A stretch of DNA of 64,000 nucleotides, from NCBI GenBank assembly GCA_030765045.1, contig CM060963.1, forward strand, positions 120,285,735 to 120,349,734, read 5' to 3'. Made by a program: the position numbers and the translations under genes. How positions within the stretch are numbered: position 1 is the first letter of the stretch; each line of letters begins with the position of its first letter. The DNA is from Tenodera sinensis. Its lineage: Eukaryota > Arthropoda > Insecta > Mantodea > Mantidae. Positions 33,595-45,047 of the stretch are shown here, piece after piece. The notes under the pieces are model-generated. The model worked only from the letters and a program-made list of their open reading frames with translations, was not told where the DNA came from and made no database searches.

Positions 33595-36344
33595 TGGATA
33601 GTACATCTACACTAAACGTATTATACTGGAACTGCAACAATATCAGACGAAAACGTCAGGAATTAACGGACTTCCTGATAAGAAACTCGATCCAAATTGC
33701 GCTTCTAAACGAAACACATTTAGGACCATTGGACCGCTTCTCCATTCCGGGTTACAGTATATACCGCAATGACCGAAATAGAAGAGGCGGAGGCACGGCA
33801 GTAATAATACTGAACACTATCAAGCACCACCAGAAACAAGTGCCAGAATTAAACCGGTTGGAGGCCACAGCGGTAAATGTGCAATTGCACCGCGCCGCGG
33901 TAACGGTAGTAGCCGTATACAACCCTCCACTGAATATTGATATTGAGGATGTCGACAAAATAATGCGAATGGACACCAAGGTAATTGCGGCTGGCGACTT
34001 CAATGCCAAGCATTACCTTTGGAACTGTCGAACAGCGAATCCGCAGGGTACCCAACTACTAAATTTTATCAACCGGGAAAACATCCTCCTAACGGGTCCA
34101 GAAGAGCCAACCTTTATCCCACGAGCGGCCAATCAAATGCCCGACATCCTCGATATCGCCCTACTAAAGGGAATACCATATGACACCGAAACTACGGTAC
34201 TAAACGACCTCACATCAGACCATTTACCGGTAATAATGGAGGTCGCGGCGCCCGTAATGTTCAAACCAGAGCAGCCTAGGCGCAACTACAAACACGCCAA
34301 CTGGCCCGAGTTCGAAGCGTTAGTTGAAACGCAACTCGAACAAAACAACCCTGTCATTAGCTCACAAGATACTCAAGAGCAAGCCGTAGAAATAATTACC
34401 AGAACTATTCACCACGCGACCGAAAAACATGTTCCCTTAACTAGGCCAACGAATAGGGCAACCACACAGTTCCCTCGGGCTGTAAGACAGGCAATGCAGG
34501 ACCGAAACAGGGCCAGGCGCAAATGGCAGCGAACGCGAAACCAAATACATCGCAACGAATATGACAACCTCAAAGTCGCGGCCGATATACTAATGGCCGA
34601 ACACATAAGGGAGCAATGGAACGCCACACTGGAGGACGTTGATCCTCATAACAGAACAGTGTGGCGAATAGCGAAGTGCCTGACACGTACTCGCACAAAC
34701 ATTCCGCCCCTACATATTGACGGGCAAATAGCCGAAACACCGGCAGAAAAAGCAGAAGCTTTCGCGACCACACTAGAGCAGGTATTCCAACCGAATGCTG
34801 AACCATGCGACAGACAGTTCGCAACAGCAACGGAAGACCAAATTGCTGAAATAGGGAATATTCCAACGCACAACAAACTTCGAAAGACCAGTGCAAGCGA
34901 AATTAAATGGCTAATAGCACACTTGCCTACTCGCAAGGCTCCAGGACCAGACAACATTCCCAATATAGTCCTGAAACATCTACCGCCCAAAGCCTTAAAA
35001 GTGCTGGCGGATATATTCAACTACGCGCTGGAACACGGAAAATTCCCAAAAAGCTGGAAGGAAGCACGAATCCTTATGTTTCCTAAGCAACATAAAGATA
35101 GGTCCATTCCTACTAATCACAGGCCAATTAGCCTCTTAAGCACACTAGGTAAACTGCTAGAGAAAATAATACTTAAACGCCTCAACTCATTCCTAATCAA
35201 AAACAACGTGATAACTGACGACCAGTACGGCTTCAGGGCCAATCACTCTACAACCCTACAGATACTTAGGCTTACCGAAAGTATCACCAGGGGATTTAAC
35301 ACTAAACGATCGACAGGCGTGGTCCTATTGGACATAGAACGCGCTTTCGATAAAGTGTGGCATGCAGGATTACTCCACAAACTCATTCACATAGGGGTAC
35401 AAGATTCAATGGTCGCCCTAATAAAAGATTACCTCAGTGGAAGGAGTTTCAGAATCTCAATTGAGAATACCGAATCCTCATTGCACCCCATAAACGCGGG
35501 AGTCCCACAAGGAAGTTTACTCGGACCTACACTATTTAATATATATATCAATGATCTACCACCACTAGTACGAGTAGATAAATACATATACGCGGACGAC
35601 ACGGCACTGGCCACGCAATCTACTCAGCCACGCATCATACACCTGCGGCTCCAGAATGCTCTAAACACATTGGAGCCCTGGTTCACGAAATGGCGGTTAA
35701 AACTAAATGCAAGAAAAAGCCAAGCAATCATTTTTACCAGGCGAAAATTACACAGGCAAAGGAGGCGAGCCCTCCCACCCCTCACCCTAAATCAGGAACC
35801 TATCGGGTGGGAGACATCCGTCACGTACCTAGGGGTTAAGATGGACGAATATCTCACATGGAGAGAGCATATTAACTCAGCCAGAGCAAAGGCCAATGGC
35901 CAACTCAACAGACTGTACCCGCTCATAAATCTTAACAGCAGCCTTAAGCTACGCATGGGACTTACGCTCTATAAGACGCTGATCCGACCCATCTTAACTT
36001 ACGCCGCCCCGGTATGGGGATATGCGGCAAAAATGCACATAAAACGCCTCCAAACGATGCAAAATAGAATACTGCGAATTATTGCTAAACTACCGCCAGA
36101 GGCTCCTACGTATCAGCTACATGAAGGGCTAAAAATGCTCACAATCGAGCAGTTTATTAAACGCCAGGCATGCAACCTGTACGCCAAAAAGAATAAGAAC
36201 CACAACGAGCAAATACGAATGCTCGGGGAGTATGATATGACTCGCGACAAACGCCTCCGCCCTCTATCATTGTTCGATCGCACTATAAATATAGGCGAAC
36301 CTGAACTCAACATACAGGAATACCTGAATAATTTAGTACCATGA
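33594..36344 (+). CDS. LINE ORF2: endonuclease and reverse transcriptase, intact
   Basis: 916 codons. Residues 1-230 are an apurinic-type endonuclease: LNVLYWNCNNIR, catalytic glutamate E40 in LLNETHLG, GDFNAKH, and SDHLPV near the domain end. Reverse transcriptase spans roughly 480-760: RPISLLSTLGKLLEKI, YGFRANHSTTLQILRL, LLDIERAFDKVWH (first catalytic Asp), GVPQGSLLGPTLFNIYIND, and Y666-A-D-D669. The C-terminal part includes LIRPILTYAAPVWG and a thumb-like basic tail. There is no RNase H and no C-terminal knuckle. The protein nicks the target and reverse transcribes element RNA there. The start ATG overlaps an upstream stop (TAATG), suggesting reinitiation. Confidence 0.93.
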   Translation: MDSTSTLNVLYWNCNNIRRKRQELTDFLIRNSIQIALLNETHLGPLDRFSIPGYSIYRNDRNRRGGGTAVIILNTIKHHQKQVPELNRLEATAVNVQLHRAAVTVVAVYNPPLNIDIEDVDKIMRMDTKVIAAGDFNAKHYLWNCRTANPQGTQLLNFINRENILLTGPEEPTFIPRAANQMPDILDIALLKGIPYDTETTVLNDLTSDHLPVIMEVAAPVMFKPEQPRRNYKHANWPEFEALVETQLEQNNPVISSQDTQEQAVEIITRTIHHATEKHVPLTRPTNRATTQFPRAVRQAMQDRNRARRKWQRTRNQIHRNEYDNLKVAADILMAEHIREQWNATLEDVDPHNRTVWRIAKCLTRTRTNIPPLHIDGQIAETPAEKAEAFATTLEQVFQPNAEPCDRQFATATEDQIAEIGNIPTHNKLRKTSASEIKWLIAHLPTRKAPGPDNIPNIVLKHLPPKALKVLADIFNYALEHGKFPKSWKEARILMFPKQHKDRSIPTNHRPISLLSTLGKLLEKIILKRLNSFLIKNNVITDDQYGFRANHSTTLQILRLTESITRGFNTKRSTGVVLLDIERAFDKVWHAGLLHKLIHIGVQDSMVALIKDYLSGRSFRISIENTESSLHPINAGVPQGSLLGPTLFNIYINDLPPLVRVDKYIYADDTALATQSTQPRIIHLRLQNALNTLEPWFTKWRLKLNARKSQAIIFTRRKLHRQRRRALPPLTLNQEPIGWETSVTYLGVKMDEYLTWREHINSARAKANGQLNRLYPLINLNSSLKLRMGLTLYKTLIRPILTYAAPVWGYAAKMHIKRLQTMQNRILRIIAKLPPEAPTYQLHEGLKMLTIEQFIKRQACNLYAKKNKNHNEQIRMLGEYDMTRDKRLRPLSLFDRTINIGEPELNIQEYLNNLVP

Positions 36345-36727
36345 AATTACTGGTTAGGGGATGAAGGGAAACACACAACAAACACATAACACTAAAATAC
36401 ATACACTTACACTCAAGCCCTCACAAGTCCTTGTGCTACCTAGCCAAGGCGGACCCCGGGAGACGAGGGCCTCCCCGGTAGTGGCACAGGCTCGCTCCTG
36501 CACTTCAGGCAGACAGCCCGCCATGTGTGCACTTATACGACCAGGCAAGATCAGGTACACGATTAATGACGAAGCCTCCGGCTTAATCACACCCTAGTAA
36601 CTAAGATTAAATGACACAGTAGAAGTTATCTCTACAAGTTGTAAATCTTATAAATATCACCATAACTGCACCTAGTTATATAAGCATTTCTTAAAATACT
36701 ACTAGCATAGATTATAGGACGCAATAT

Positions 36728-36808
<81 letters not shown>

Positions 36809-37227
36809 ACGCTAAGGACAAGAAACGAAACCTTCGGGTGGATTTTTAAAACAAAACATGCTCATTCACTCATCCCTCACATCCATCTACACCTAACGAT
36901 GCCAAATGGCTGAAACACAAAAAGAACACCATCAACTATCCTACACATCACCATTAGTTACTACCAGGGGGCACTCAGGGCTTATGTCATGTTTGCCCTC
37001 CGGCACATCAGTAATACTCGCTGTTACTGCCACTGGCAGGCAGCTTCCATCTCTCACCACAGAATGCGCAGGTGCTTTATGCGGTACTGCAGCATAGAGG
37101 CCTTGACCTCAAGACTTCCGGTGGGGTTTTTTAGTGAGTAGGCTGCCCGGGTTCGAAGCCAGGGTAGGAGTCTTACACTCGCATGCATGCATGCGGTTAG
37201 GGCGTAAGTAGCCTTTTTCCCCACCAC
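36345..37227 (+). other. LINE copy 1 3' UTR
   Basis: Contains a (TA)n tract at 36736-36802, and near its end a B-box-like GGTTCGAAGCC at 37150-37160 followed by GCATGCATGCATGC-type repeats. The last ~400 bp is strongly conserved with copy 2 (59140-59560). Confidence 0.8.
36736..36802. repeat. (TA)n microsatellite in the LINE 3' UTR
   Basis: About 33 TA units. The corresponding place in copy 2 (59612-59642) is a pure T/A run instead. Confidence 0.9.
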
Positions 37228-37310
37228 AAAAAAAAAAAAAAAAAAAAAAAAATGCTGTGTGCATTGGTTAGAGCCCCGTGAAAGGTAACAAATGTAACTA
37301 ATGTTATTAG

Positions 37311-38563
37311 TAGTAGAGGGCGGATTTATATGCACTAAAAGTCATAAATATATGCATGCAACTATGCAGCAAAAAAGTTGAAAATATGCTCTTAAAATTA
37401 AAAAAAGCACAAAAATGTATTTTCTTCTAATAGTAAACTACTCTATCTCCTCATATTTTTTATGAAGCAACAACTGTAATATTTTGATTCCTTTGCTCCC
37501 AATTGAAGTTAATTATATTTTACATTGTCATTCGCATTAATCTTGTGTGTAATTAACTAATTAGTATGAAGTATAAGTCAACAATCATTTAACGATCAAT
37601 CACATATCAATTTTTGTTACAATAAATAACCAACTATTTTTCTAAGTATTATTCATTTATGCCAACAAGTTTACTGCTAGTGTTTTTAAACACACAAGCC
37701 GTGTGTGGCCAATGTATAAGAGGTTGAATAAGAAACTGAAAAATTCAATGCCATAGCCGGGATTTGAATCACGGATCTTCCGTGCGAATCAGCTGGGGAA
37801 TTTAATGTCGTACTGGGAAGTTGGCCATGGTAGCTTAGTGGCTATAGCAGCCGCTCGATAAGCAGAAGATCCTTGGTTCAAATCCCGACTATGGCATTGA
37901 ATTTTTCAGTTTCTGATTCAACCTCTTAAATATTTTTCTAAATTTTCTGGTAGGCCCTACCTTCTGTCACTTAAAATGTGTTTGAATGAAGAGAGATTTC
38001 CCGCTTTGTTTTGTACCCGTGGTCAACAATAATGTATAAAAAGCTGATTTTCAAACTTCAGAGAATACCGCCGGTTGAAAACGAAAACAATGAGATTACC
38101 ACCAACTGCCCATTGTTGGCAAGCACGTTCCTTTCTTCCGAAATCTTCCTTTTAGGAAATGGTTTAGCCAACATTACTTTATTGACCTGTTGAAATTTAA
38201 AACTGTAGAACCCCTGCTCGTCATTGTCACTGTTGTGCGAAAAGGCGAATATTTTATATGTACATAGGATGCTGGCTATGAAAACAAGATTATCTACATT
38301 TGCAAAAACATGACAAAAGAGAAACTTGTCATTTTACGGGGTTAAAAACTAATATTTTAACATTAAATGGAGAAAAAAATGTAATATAGGCACTCATATG
38401 CACATATTAGTGAAATATGCCATAATCCCGTGAATATGCATTTCTATACACTATAAAACTTTGCCAATTGATACGAAATGACATGAAACGCATTTTGCTC
38501 TTCCGCGCATATGTTTATATTTGAAGGAACAAAACATACAAATATGCAGAAATCCGCCCTCTG
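37311..38563. mobile_element. Non-autonomous hAT element carrying a tRNA-like foldback
   Basis: Ends: AGAGGGCGGATTTATATGCA at the left (after a TAG duplication) and, on the other strand, CAGAGGGCGGATTTCTGCAT at the right. Flanks GTTATTAG at 37303-37310 and 38564-38571 form a perfect 8-bp TSD. Subterminal regions are rich in ATATGCAT-like motifs, a common place for hAT transposase binding. No transposase sequence is visible. Confidence 0.8.
37717..37928. repeat. 64-bp inverted repeat with tRNA-like sequence (foldback)
   Basis: Arms 37717-37780 and 37865-37928 are complementary with about four mismatches and are separated by 84 bp. The right arm and loop read like a tRNA: TAGCTTAGTGG (A-box-like), GGTTCAAATCCCG (B-box-like), and GCCATGG pairing with CTATGGC as a 7-bp acceptor stem. 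The T stem is poor, so it is not called a tRNA gene. Confidence 0.75.
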
Positions 38564-38571
38564 GTTATTAG

Positions 38572-40090
38572 GGACAGAATTTCGGAAAATATCTTTAAAA
38601 ATGCCTCTAAATAAATAAAAAAAGGTGGAATGAACACCTTCCGTATTGGGATACTGCGCACGGGCGTATCATGTGACAATAATATGCAATCGATTAGTGG
38701 ATAATTTATATTTACGCAATGGAAACCATACTTATTTTAAGACTTCATAGCAACATGTCCAGAAACGTAGTGATAGGAAAAAACAGTACCTATGTATATC
38801 AATAACAGTGAACTGACAAAATGGTTTTCACCTTATGATGAGAAGGGAATAGATGATTCAGGTTTGTAGCAACATGTTTTATGGAGTAACTTTGAGATAG
38901 CTAGCTGATACCTAAAATACATAGTAATGAGGTGACGTGGGGCAGTTTTGGTGACGATTATGAAACAAGGGCGCATTGTTGCGACCATCAAAAGCAGCAG
39001 TGCAATGGAAGAGGCATCGTAGTTTATACATGAGGATAATTGGATAATTGTGAGCAAAAAGGGCAAAAACGTGACTAGCACTTCAAACGATATTATCACA
39101 AGTTTCAATTTTATGAAACAAAGTAATGTTTTAAAACATTAAACACTACAAAAAATATTGCGAAGTCTTGGCGTGCTTATTCCTGCATTCTGCCACCTCA
39201 CCTCTTTTTCCGCATCGTAGTGCAGGCTGCGGCAGCAACCATCCGAAGCCCTGTTCTTCCCTCTGTTCAATGGTAGAGAACGAGACACATTCCATCCTAC
39301 GCGCTAATTCTTCATGAGAGAAACTGGGTGGCATTACAATTATTATTAATATTACTTATTAATTTCTAGCTTACTTTAGATATGCGCTTCGGTGACAGCT
39401 TTGATAGTCCCCAATATACGCCACTGATAAGTTACACATAGTTGAGTAAATGTGAGGATTTCTAGTTTGTATCTATAGTTGTGTCATTCACACCTAGACG
39501 GGTTTCATGAAAGCAACAGCATTATTAGTAGGTAAGCTTTGTGATAGTGGACCTTCCATTACGCTTGGAATGAGATCCCTCAGAAGTAAAAATAACTTCT
39601 GTTAGGTAGCGTATACAAATATTCAGCTTGACAACGAATTCTAAACTCATCGCTTGACTCCATAACTGGTTTATTATAAAGCACACAATATATGCTTCTC
39701 TTTAGTGATCTTGTCAATCAGAGATGAGTCAATCAATAATGAGTTAAATGCAGGCACATTTAACATAGCCATTAGAAGTGTAGCCCTGTATTTCAGCAAC
39801 TGTTTATTATGCGATTATTCCTTGCTGGACAGATATAGAGTGAAAATATATTATATAAAGATAAAAGAGATCTATATTGTAATAATGTCGGTTAAAACTT
39901 CATGATGGATCAGTGGCAGAAGAAGGTTGTGCTGGTGGCGGAGGTTGAAGTTGACTGAAGCTCTCTGTATACAATGTGTTACTATACACTTACATATCTC
40001 AAATATAAGAGTTCTGAATTTGCCGCGCGGCATATACTTGATTTAATGTTAAGTGTGGTAATGCTAATGATTTATTTTTGATGGACTAGA
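38572..40090. other. Non-coding, nothing recognised
   Basis: A 62-codon minus-strand ORF at 39146-39334 looks exon-like in base composition but matches nothing I know. Confidence 0.35.
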
Positions 40091-40452
40091 GGTGGCGCCG
40101 TGGCCGAGTGATTAGACCGCTCGCCTGCCACTCTGGCGGCTGGGGTTTGATCACAGGGACCCGCATGTGGTAATCGTGGTGAACAAAGCTGCGTCTGGGC
40201 GGGTTTTCTTCGGGTTCTTCGGTTTCCCCCGCCACTCACTCCAATCACGTTTGTATTCATCGATTTTGCCTACATTTCATATCATCCTCTTCCTCACTAT
40301 CATACCTGGTGCTTGGCTAACCACCCGCTTTCAGGTCTTCACTCTGTTCTATCCATAGGTTCGTTTTCTCCCCGACAGGCATCTGACCCTAGGCGCTGGC
40401 TTGTAAGTCCTAGGTGTAAGTCCTACATAAGGGGAGGATAATCAGATAAAGA
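40091..40452 (+). mobile_element. tRNA-derived SINE (same 3' end as the 13.6-kb copy)
   Basis: Head GGCGCCGTGGCCGAGTGATT (A-box region) and GGTTTGATCAC (decayed B box). The body contains TTTCATATCATCCTCTTCC, GGCTAACCACCCGCTTTCAG and TCTGACCCTAGGC, and it ends AATCAGATAAAGAAGAAA. No TSD was resolved. Confidence 0.75.
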
Positions 40453-41639
40453 AGAAAATGACTTCTTTGAGCATTGTTGTGGCTTTAGCACTATGCAAAT
40501 ATACGCGTAGCTACCGTTCATAATATAATTTTCCCGTTCAGTTTAACATTTACCTAACTCTGCTAACCAGCAGTCCTGCAATGGTGACCATTATCTCAAG
40601 TTCTACGTGTTTGGGAATGTAAGGTAACTATCCTTATAATACCTATTAGTGAACTTTCACTTCTTTATTTAATACTTAACGTATTCTTACTGTGTAAGAA
40701 TAGTCATTAAGTGAATTGAAAATTTACTTAGAATGTTTTGTAGCTCAACAAATGGTAACATATACATATTTGCCTTGAATATAATGCAGACTTGTTCTAC
40801 ACTCTGATATTTAACAAATTATTACTTGTAAATAATTCGCGCCATGATTCCACAATTTATTACGATTTCCTGTTGAGTGTCGCTGAGTGTATCTGAAATT
40901 TCTTCACGTTCAAGCACTTGATGTTTAATCGAATAAATAAATTCAATTTTATTAATAGTATGCTAAAATATTGTAAAATAACTCGTATCAGAAAAAGTTA
41001 TGTTTGTTGTTATTAGTTGTGAAGCCAGCTAAAAGCAGGGAAAATGCATTAGTGGATACAGGAAATCGGCAAAGTCGCAATGAGTAGAGAATGAGATCCG
41101 AGAAGAGACAAGGAAAGAGGTAGAGGGAAATTCCAAGAAAAGTCATTAACTGCACGGGGAGTTGGACGAATAGCAAAAGAGAAGCAACAGCTATGAAGGA
41201 AACATTGGTTTCCCATAGAACTCAGAAGCCTACAAAGTGGATGATTTCTTTCTCATAGAACCTGCAAGAATCTAATCAAAGTAGATATTAGTATAAGGGC
41301 GCAAAAGTTGTGGCACAGCTGTATTGTATAGAAAGGAGGTTCGCCTCGGGTTTCACACTTGCATGAATTCTCTAGTGGCTAACTTGCGGCCGGATGCCAC
41401 ACTTGTGGGTGACGTCGTGTAACACTTATGTACTGCAGTATTCAAAGTAGCGGGAGAGATGGCAACTTCAGTTTGATATACGCATATTCTTACCATTACT
41501 CAAAATAAGTTGCTAGCCGCTATAAACATCAACTGGTTATAAAAAAAAAGCTCCATCGTATTAATTTGCATTCAGTTTGCAAAGGATCCTCAGATTCAAC
41601 AAAGCTAAGTGGCTAAAAATAGGATTTAAGCCGGGATTA
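40453..41639. other. Non-coding, nothing recognised
   Basis: AT-rich sequence without supportable features. Confidence 0.35.
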
Positions 41640-41898
41640 CGATGAACAACCTGACTTAACGCGACGGGACGTAACCTGAAGTGAGAAATGTCGTTAACCC
41701 AGGTGTATGAAGGTACACTAAACGTAGTGGAAATGATTTTGATTGGTTATTGTTATACTTGGCAGACATAGTAGATACTCTCAGAGCTTATGTTTACCAA
41801 AAATACAAAAAAGAAAGAAAAAAAAAATTAGAGAGAATACGAAAATGTGAAGCAAGAGATATTTTAAACGGCGAATACAATATGGAGATAGTCATAAT

Positions 41899-44095
41899 TA
41901 GGGCTAGGAAGTTCATGCATTTGCATGTTTTTTCATAGGGGTTAAAAATGTATGCTTTTACATTATGTGCACGAATTATGGAATTTTCAGTTATTTGGAC
42001 TTGATTTTATGGTGCATATAACTGCATATTTTCTTGATTTTGATAAATGCATATTATTTCAATATTATAGCCCCTATATTGCAAAATTTAATGATTGTTG
42101 TGGTTTCTTATTATCTTTTCCATCTGTATAATGTTTTTCATATTGGTAGTATTGCACATGATGATGTAACTCGCGAGGTGGCGAGAACTAAAGCTGAGTC
42201 ATGTTGTCATGCAGTGAATCCCCTGCTTCCATCCTTTCATTGTATGTATGTGCGTATAATCAGTGCGTTGTCTTAGAAGTTTATATTAACAAAGGTAAAG
42301 TGCAGGTCAACGTTCTGATCAGCACGATTATACTCGTAGCAACGCTTACCTGTGTCGTGGTCTTCAAACGTAACAGTGCTGTGAACTGGTTCCCACCAAA
42401 TTAAATTAGGCGTATAAAATGTTAAAAAGTTCCTCAAATGCCGAAAATAAAACCAACTTCGAGTACTAGATTAATTAATTTACAGAAAGAGTTTTCAGGT
42501 GATCTAATATCTACAGATAATGGGGTACTGTTTTGTGGAGCGTGTGAGAAAAATGTAGGAAGTGAGAAAAGATTTCAAATAGTTCAGCACATAAACACAG
42601 CAAAACATAAGGAGAATTTAATCAAAAAACTCGCAAACACTCAACCTGTTCAAAAACAGCTAGTAGACTGTTTAGGAAGTAGGGTCAGTGAATTTTCATA
42701 TGACTTGTGCCAAGCATTTTTAGCTGCTGATATTCCCTTGTTCAAAATTAATAATCTGACATTTAAAAACTTTCTTGCCAAGTACACTCGACAGCATGTG
42801 CCTGAAGAAAGTACACTGCGTAAGACTGCGTAGGACATTGCTACAATAACGTATTGTCATATATACAAAATGAATTAGCGGATCAGTTTGTGTGGTTGTC
42901 TGTTGATGAAACCCCTGATTCTGAGCGCCGTTCGATTGATAATATAATCATGGGTGCTTTAAATAATGAACAAAAGACTACGCCTTATCTTCTTAATGTG
43001 TGCGAATTGTCGGCCATTGAGAATGTAACTGTGACCCAGTTTGTGATGGACTCTTTGAAATTACTATGGCCATGTGGAATCAAATACGACCGGTTACTTT
43101 ATTTGTTGTTGATGCAGGTCCTAATATGGTACAATCAGGACAAACTCTGAAAGGTATTTTACCTAACTTAATTCATATAACTTGTTTGACACACGCTCTT
43201 CATCGCATTTCTGAGACAATAAGTGATTCTTTTCCATTGGTAGATAGATTTGTGTCCAGTACAAAGAGAATTTTTGTTAAATCTCCTAAAAGAGTTAAGT
43301 TGTTTAGATTAACAGCACCTAATATCCGACTTCCTCCTGCACCAGTGTTAACTCGATGGGGAACATGGGTCGATGCAGTTTTATATTATGATGAGCACAT
43401 AGAAATTGTCGAAGAGGTTGTTAATGTATTGGACTCGAAAGATGCTTCATCAATAGAAACTGTGCAAAATATTCTGTCAGGCACTGGGTTAAAAAAGGAT
43501 CTTAGTTTTTAGTTTCGTTTTTTTACCAACAGCCATAACGGCATTGGAAGCTGTAGGATCTCCTTTGCACGAATCACTTACTGTCTTTCGAAAAACAATG
43601 TGACCTAAGTTCGGTTCCTAGTAGTATAGGACAAAAAGTGAAAGAGAAAGTGAATTATGTAATTTCAAAAAATTCTGGTTATAAACAGATGTGCGATATT
43701 TGAGATATCCTCGAAAGAAAACCATCTGTCACACCAAGAGACTTGACTCTCTCTGTGAAGCAGTTAACATCGTTTAAATATGTCCCGATAATACCTTATG
43801 ACGCGGAGAGAAGTTTTTCACGCTAACAGTGTTTTGCGAGACAACAGACTATGTTTTATAGTTGAAAATTTGTGCAAAGTGTTGGTTGTGAACTGCAATT
43901 TAGCAATTAATACTAGCAGTGGGACCACTTCTGCTTCAACGTCTAAGGAATAAGGTAACTTTATTTATTATTTATACTAACTCGTCTTGTCTACTGCAAA
44001 GGGACATTAATTGTTTTGACTAAATAGTGCATATTTTAAGAGCATATTTGCATGCATATTTCAGTGTTTTTTAGGGCATGAACTTCCGAGCCCTA
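41899..44095 (+). mobile_element. hAT transposon, larger copy
   Basis: TIRs TAGGGCTAGGAAGTTCATGC and, on the other strand, TAGGGCTCGGAAGTTCATGC. Flanks GTCATAAT (41891-41898) and GTCACAAG (44096-44103) are a decayed 8-bp TSD. A transposase pseudogene fills the interior. The copy at 45048-46067 is a deletion derivative of the same family. Confidence 0.85.
42438..43952 (+). pseudogene. hAT transposase pseudogene (CGGBP1-like BED-type N terminus)
   Basis: Starts MPKIKPTSSTRLINLQKEF and carries a BED/CGGBP1-like finger (FCGACEKNVGSEKR, then VQHINTAKHK). The frame ends at 42833 in a small direct repeat, resumes in another frame (NELADQFVWLSVDETPDSER), and again as FVVDAGPNMVQSGQTLKGI and HITCLTHALHRISETI, then PPAPVLTRWGTWVDAVLYY. 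A stop at 43512 and later shifts precede the remains of the hAT dimerisation region (TPRDLTLSVKQLTSFKY). DETPDSE and DAGPNM fit the catalytic aspartate blocks. Inactive. Confidence 0.8.
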
Positions 44096-44659
44096 GTCAC
44101 AAGTTCATAACCTTCTTTGTGAGCAAAACAAAAGAAACAGAGAAAGTGTTGACCCAATAGTTGCATAAAGGAGCAGAGTTCAATACTGCATGTCACTACT
44201 CGCCGATTGGTTCAAATTAGTCACGTAACATCCAAACTTGACGTAACATGATGGAAAAGTTTGGCATTGCAAAACTCTTAAGTTACGTCACGATAAGTCA
44301 ACCGTAGACTGCGGCGCGAATCGGAGTTACGTAGTGATGGTAGTCTAATACATGGCCAACTTTGTATACTATCATGATAAAACTGTATCTTTTGTATGAA
44401 TTCAACGAGCAGTTTTTGGTTGTTAAGAATATTAATGTATTAGGCGATTGTTGTTTTACTTCATTGGGCCATGACTGGACTAGGAGCATTACGTCACTGC
44501 AGTTCGCGCCGTAGCCTGTATTTTTCGTTAGCCACGAAGTCAACACTAAATAGCTCTATTCAATACAATGTATTACACTTTCACGTTACATCCCGTCGTG
44601 TTAAGTCACGTTACGTAAAGTTCATCTGGCAGCATTTACTGACAGCCGAGGAGTGAACT

Positions 44660-44886
44660 TCTGAGAACGTGTACCTCTCAGTTGGTTAGACCCTGGCCTA
44701 CTTAAGGTCGCGGGTTCAAATCCGGCCCAGACCAACGGTTTTTAACTGTGCTTAAAAGCAACAGTCAGCAGATTTACTAGCATGTAAAAGAACTCCTCCG
44801 GGACGTAATTCCGCCACACCGGCGACGCTGATATGATCCTGGCAATTGACAGCATCGTTAAACAACAAAATACTTTTTTTTTCGAG
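44660..44886 (+). mobile_element. tRNA-derived SINE, third type
   Basis: Head: TCTCAGTTGGTTAGACCC (A-box-like) and GGTTCAAATCCGGCCC (B box), spaced as in a tRNA. The body includes AGCAACAGTCAGCAGATTT and CGGGACGTAATTCCGCCAC and ends near a T run at 44874-44882. Confidence 0.6.
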
Positions 44887-45047
44887 ATCTTCACGCAGAT
44901 GAGGTGTTAAGTTAATGCGAGAAGCATTAGAACTCCTGCACCCGCCAAAATGTTTATAAAACTCTTATTAGGTAATGACAGGGCAATATAATCTATTATG
45001 CAGCGAGACTATTGTGTTACTGAGCAAGATGCGAGTATGCTTATGAA

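Larger units (their letters stand above)
30976..37252 (+). mobile_element. Full-length Jockey-type LINE, copy 1
   Basis: 6277 bp between 9-bp TSDs TGCTGTGTG (30967-30975 and 37253-37261). Layout: 566-bp 5' UTR beginning GGAGAGAAAAAGCGG, ORF1 (31542), ORF2 (33594-36344), 3' UTR with a (TA)n tract, and a 25-A tail (37228-37252). ORF2 is intact. A near-identical copy lies at 59140-63865. This is the best candidate for a recently active element. Confidence 0.93.
41640..44630. mobile_element. Possible inverted-repeat element that received the 41.9-kb hAT insertion
   Basis: GACTTAACGCGACGGGACGT near 41651 is repeated in inverse near 44610 (GACTTAACACGACGGGATGT on the other strand), with similarity continuing through GTAACSTGAAGTG. 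The hAT at 41899-44095 lies between, so the older element would be about 0.8 kb. The repeated CGTAAC-type motifs near 44230-44620 recall terminal regions of PIF/Harbinger-type elements, but the superfamily is unproven. Confidence 0.45.

Noticed and set aside
34570..35020. Minus-strand ORFs of 108 and 124 codons opposite ORF2, repeated opposite copy 2
   Set aside because: Shadows of a conserved coding sequence; their repetition only reflects the LINE being present twice.
37832..37902. A genuine tRNA gene
   Set aside because: Acceptor pairing and A/B boxes exist but the T stem does not pair properly and the sequence is part of a foldback.
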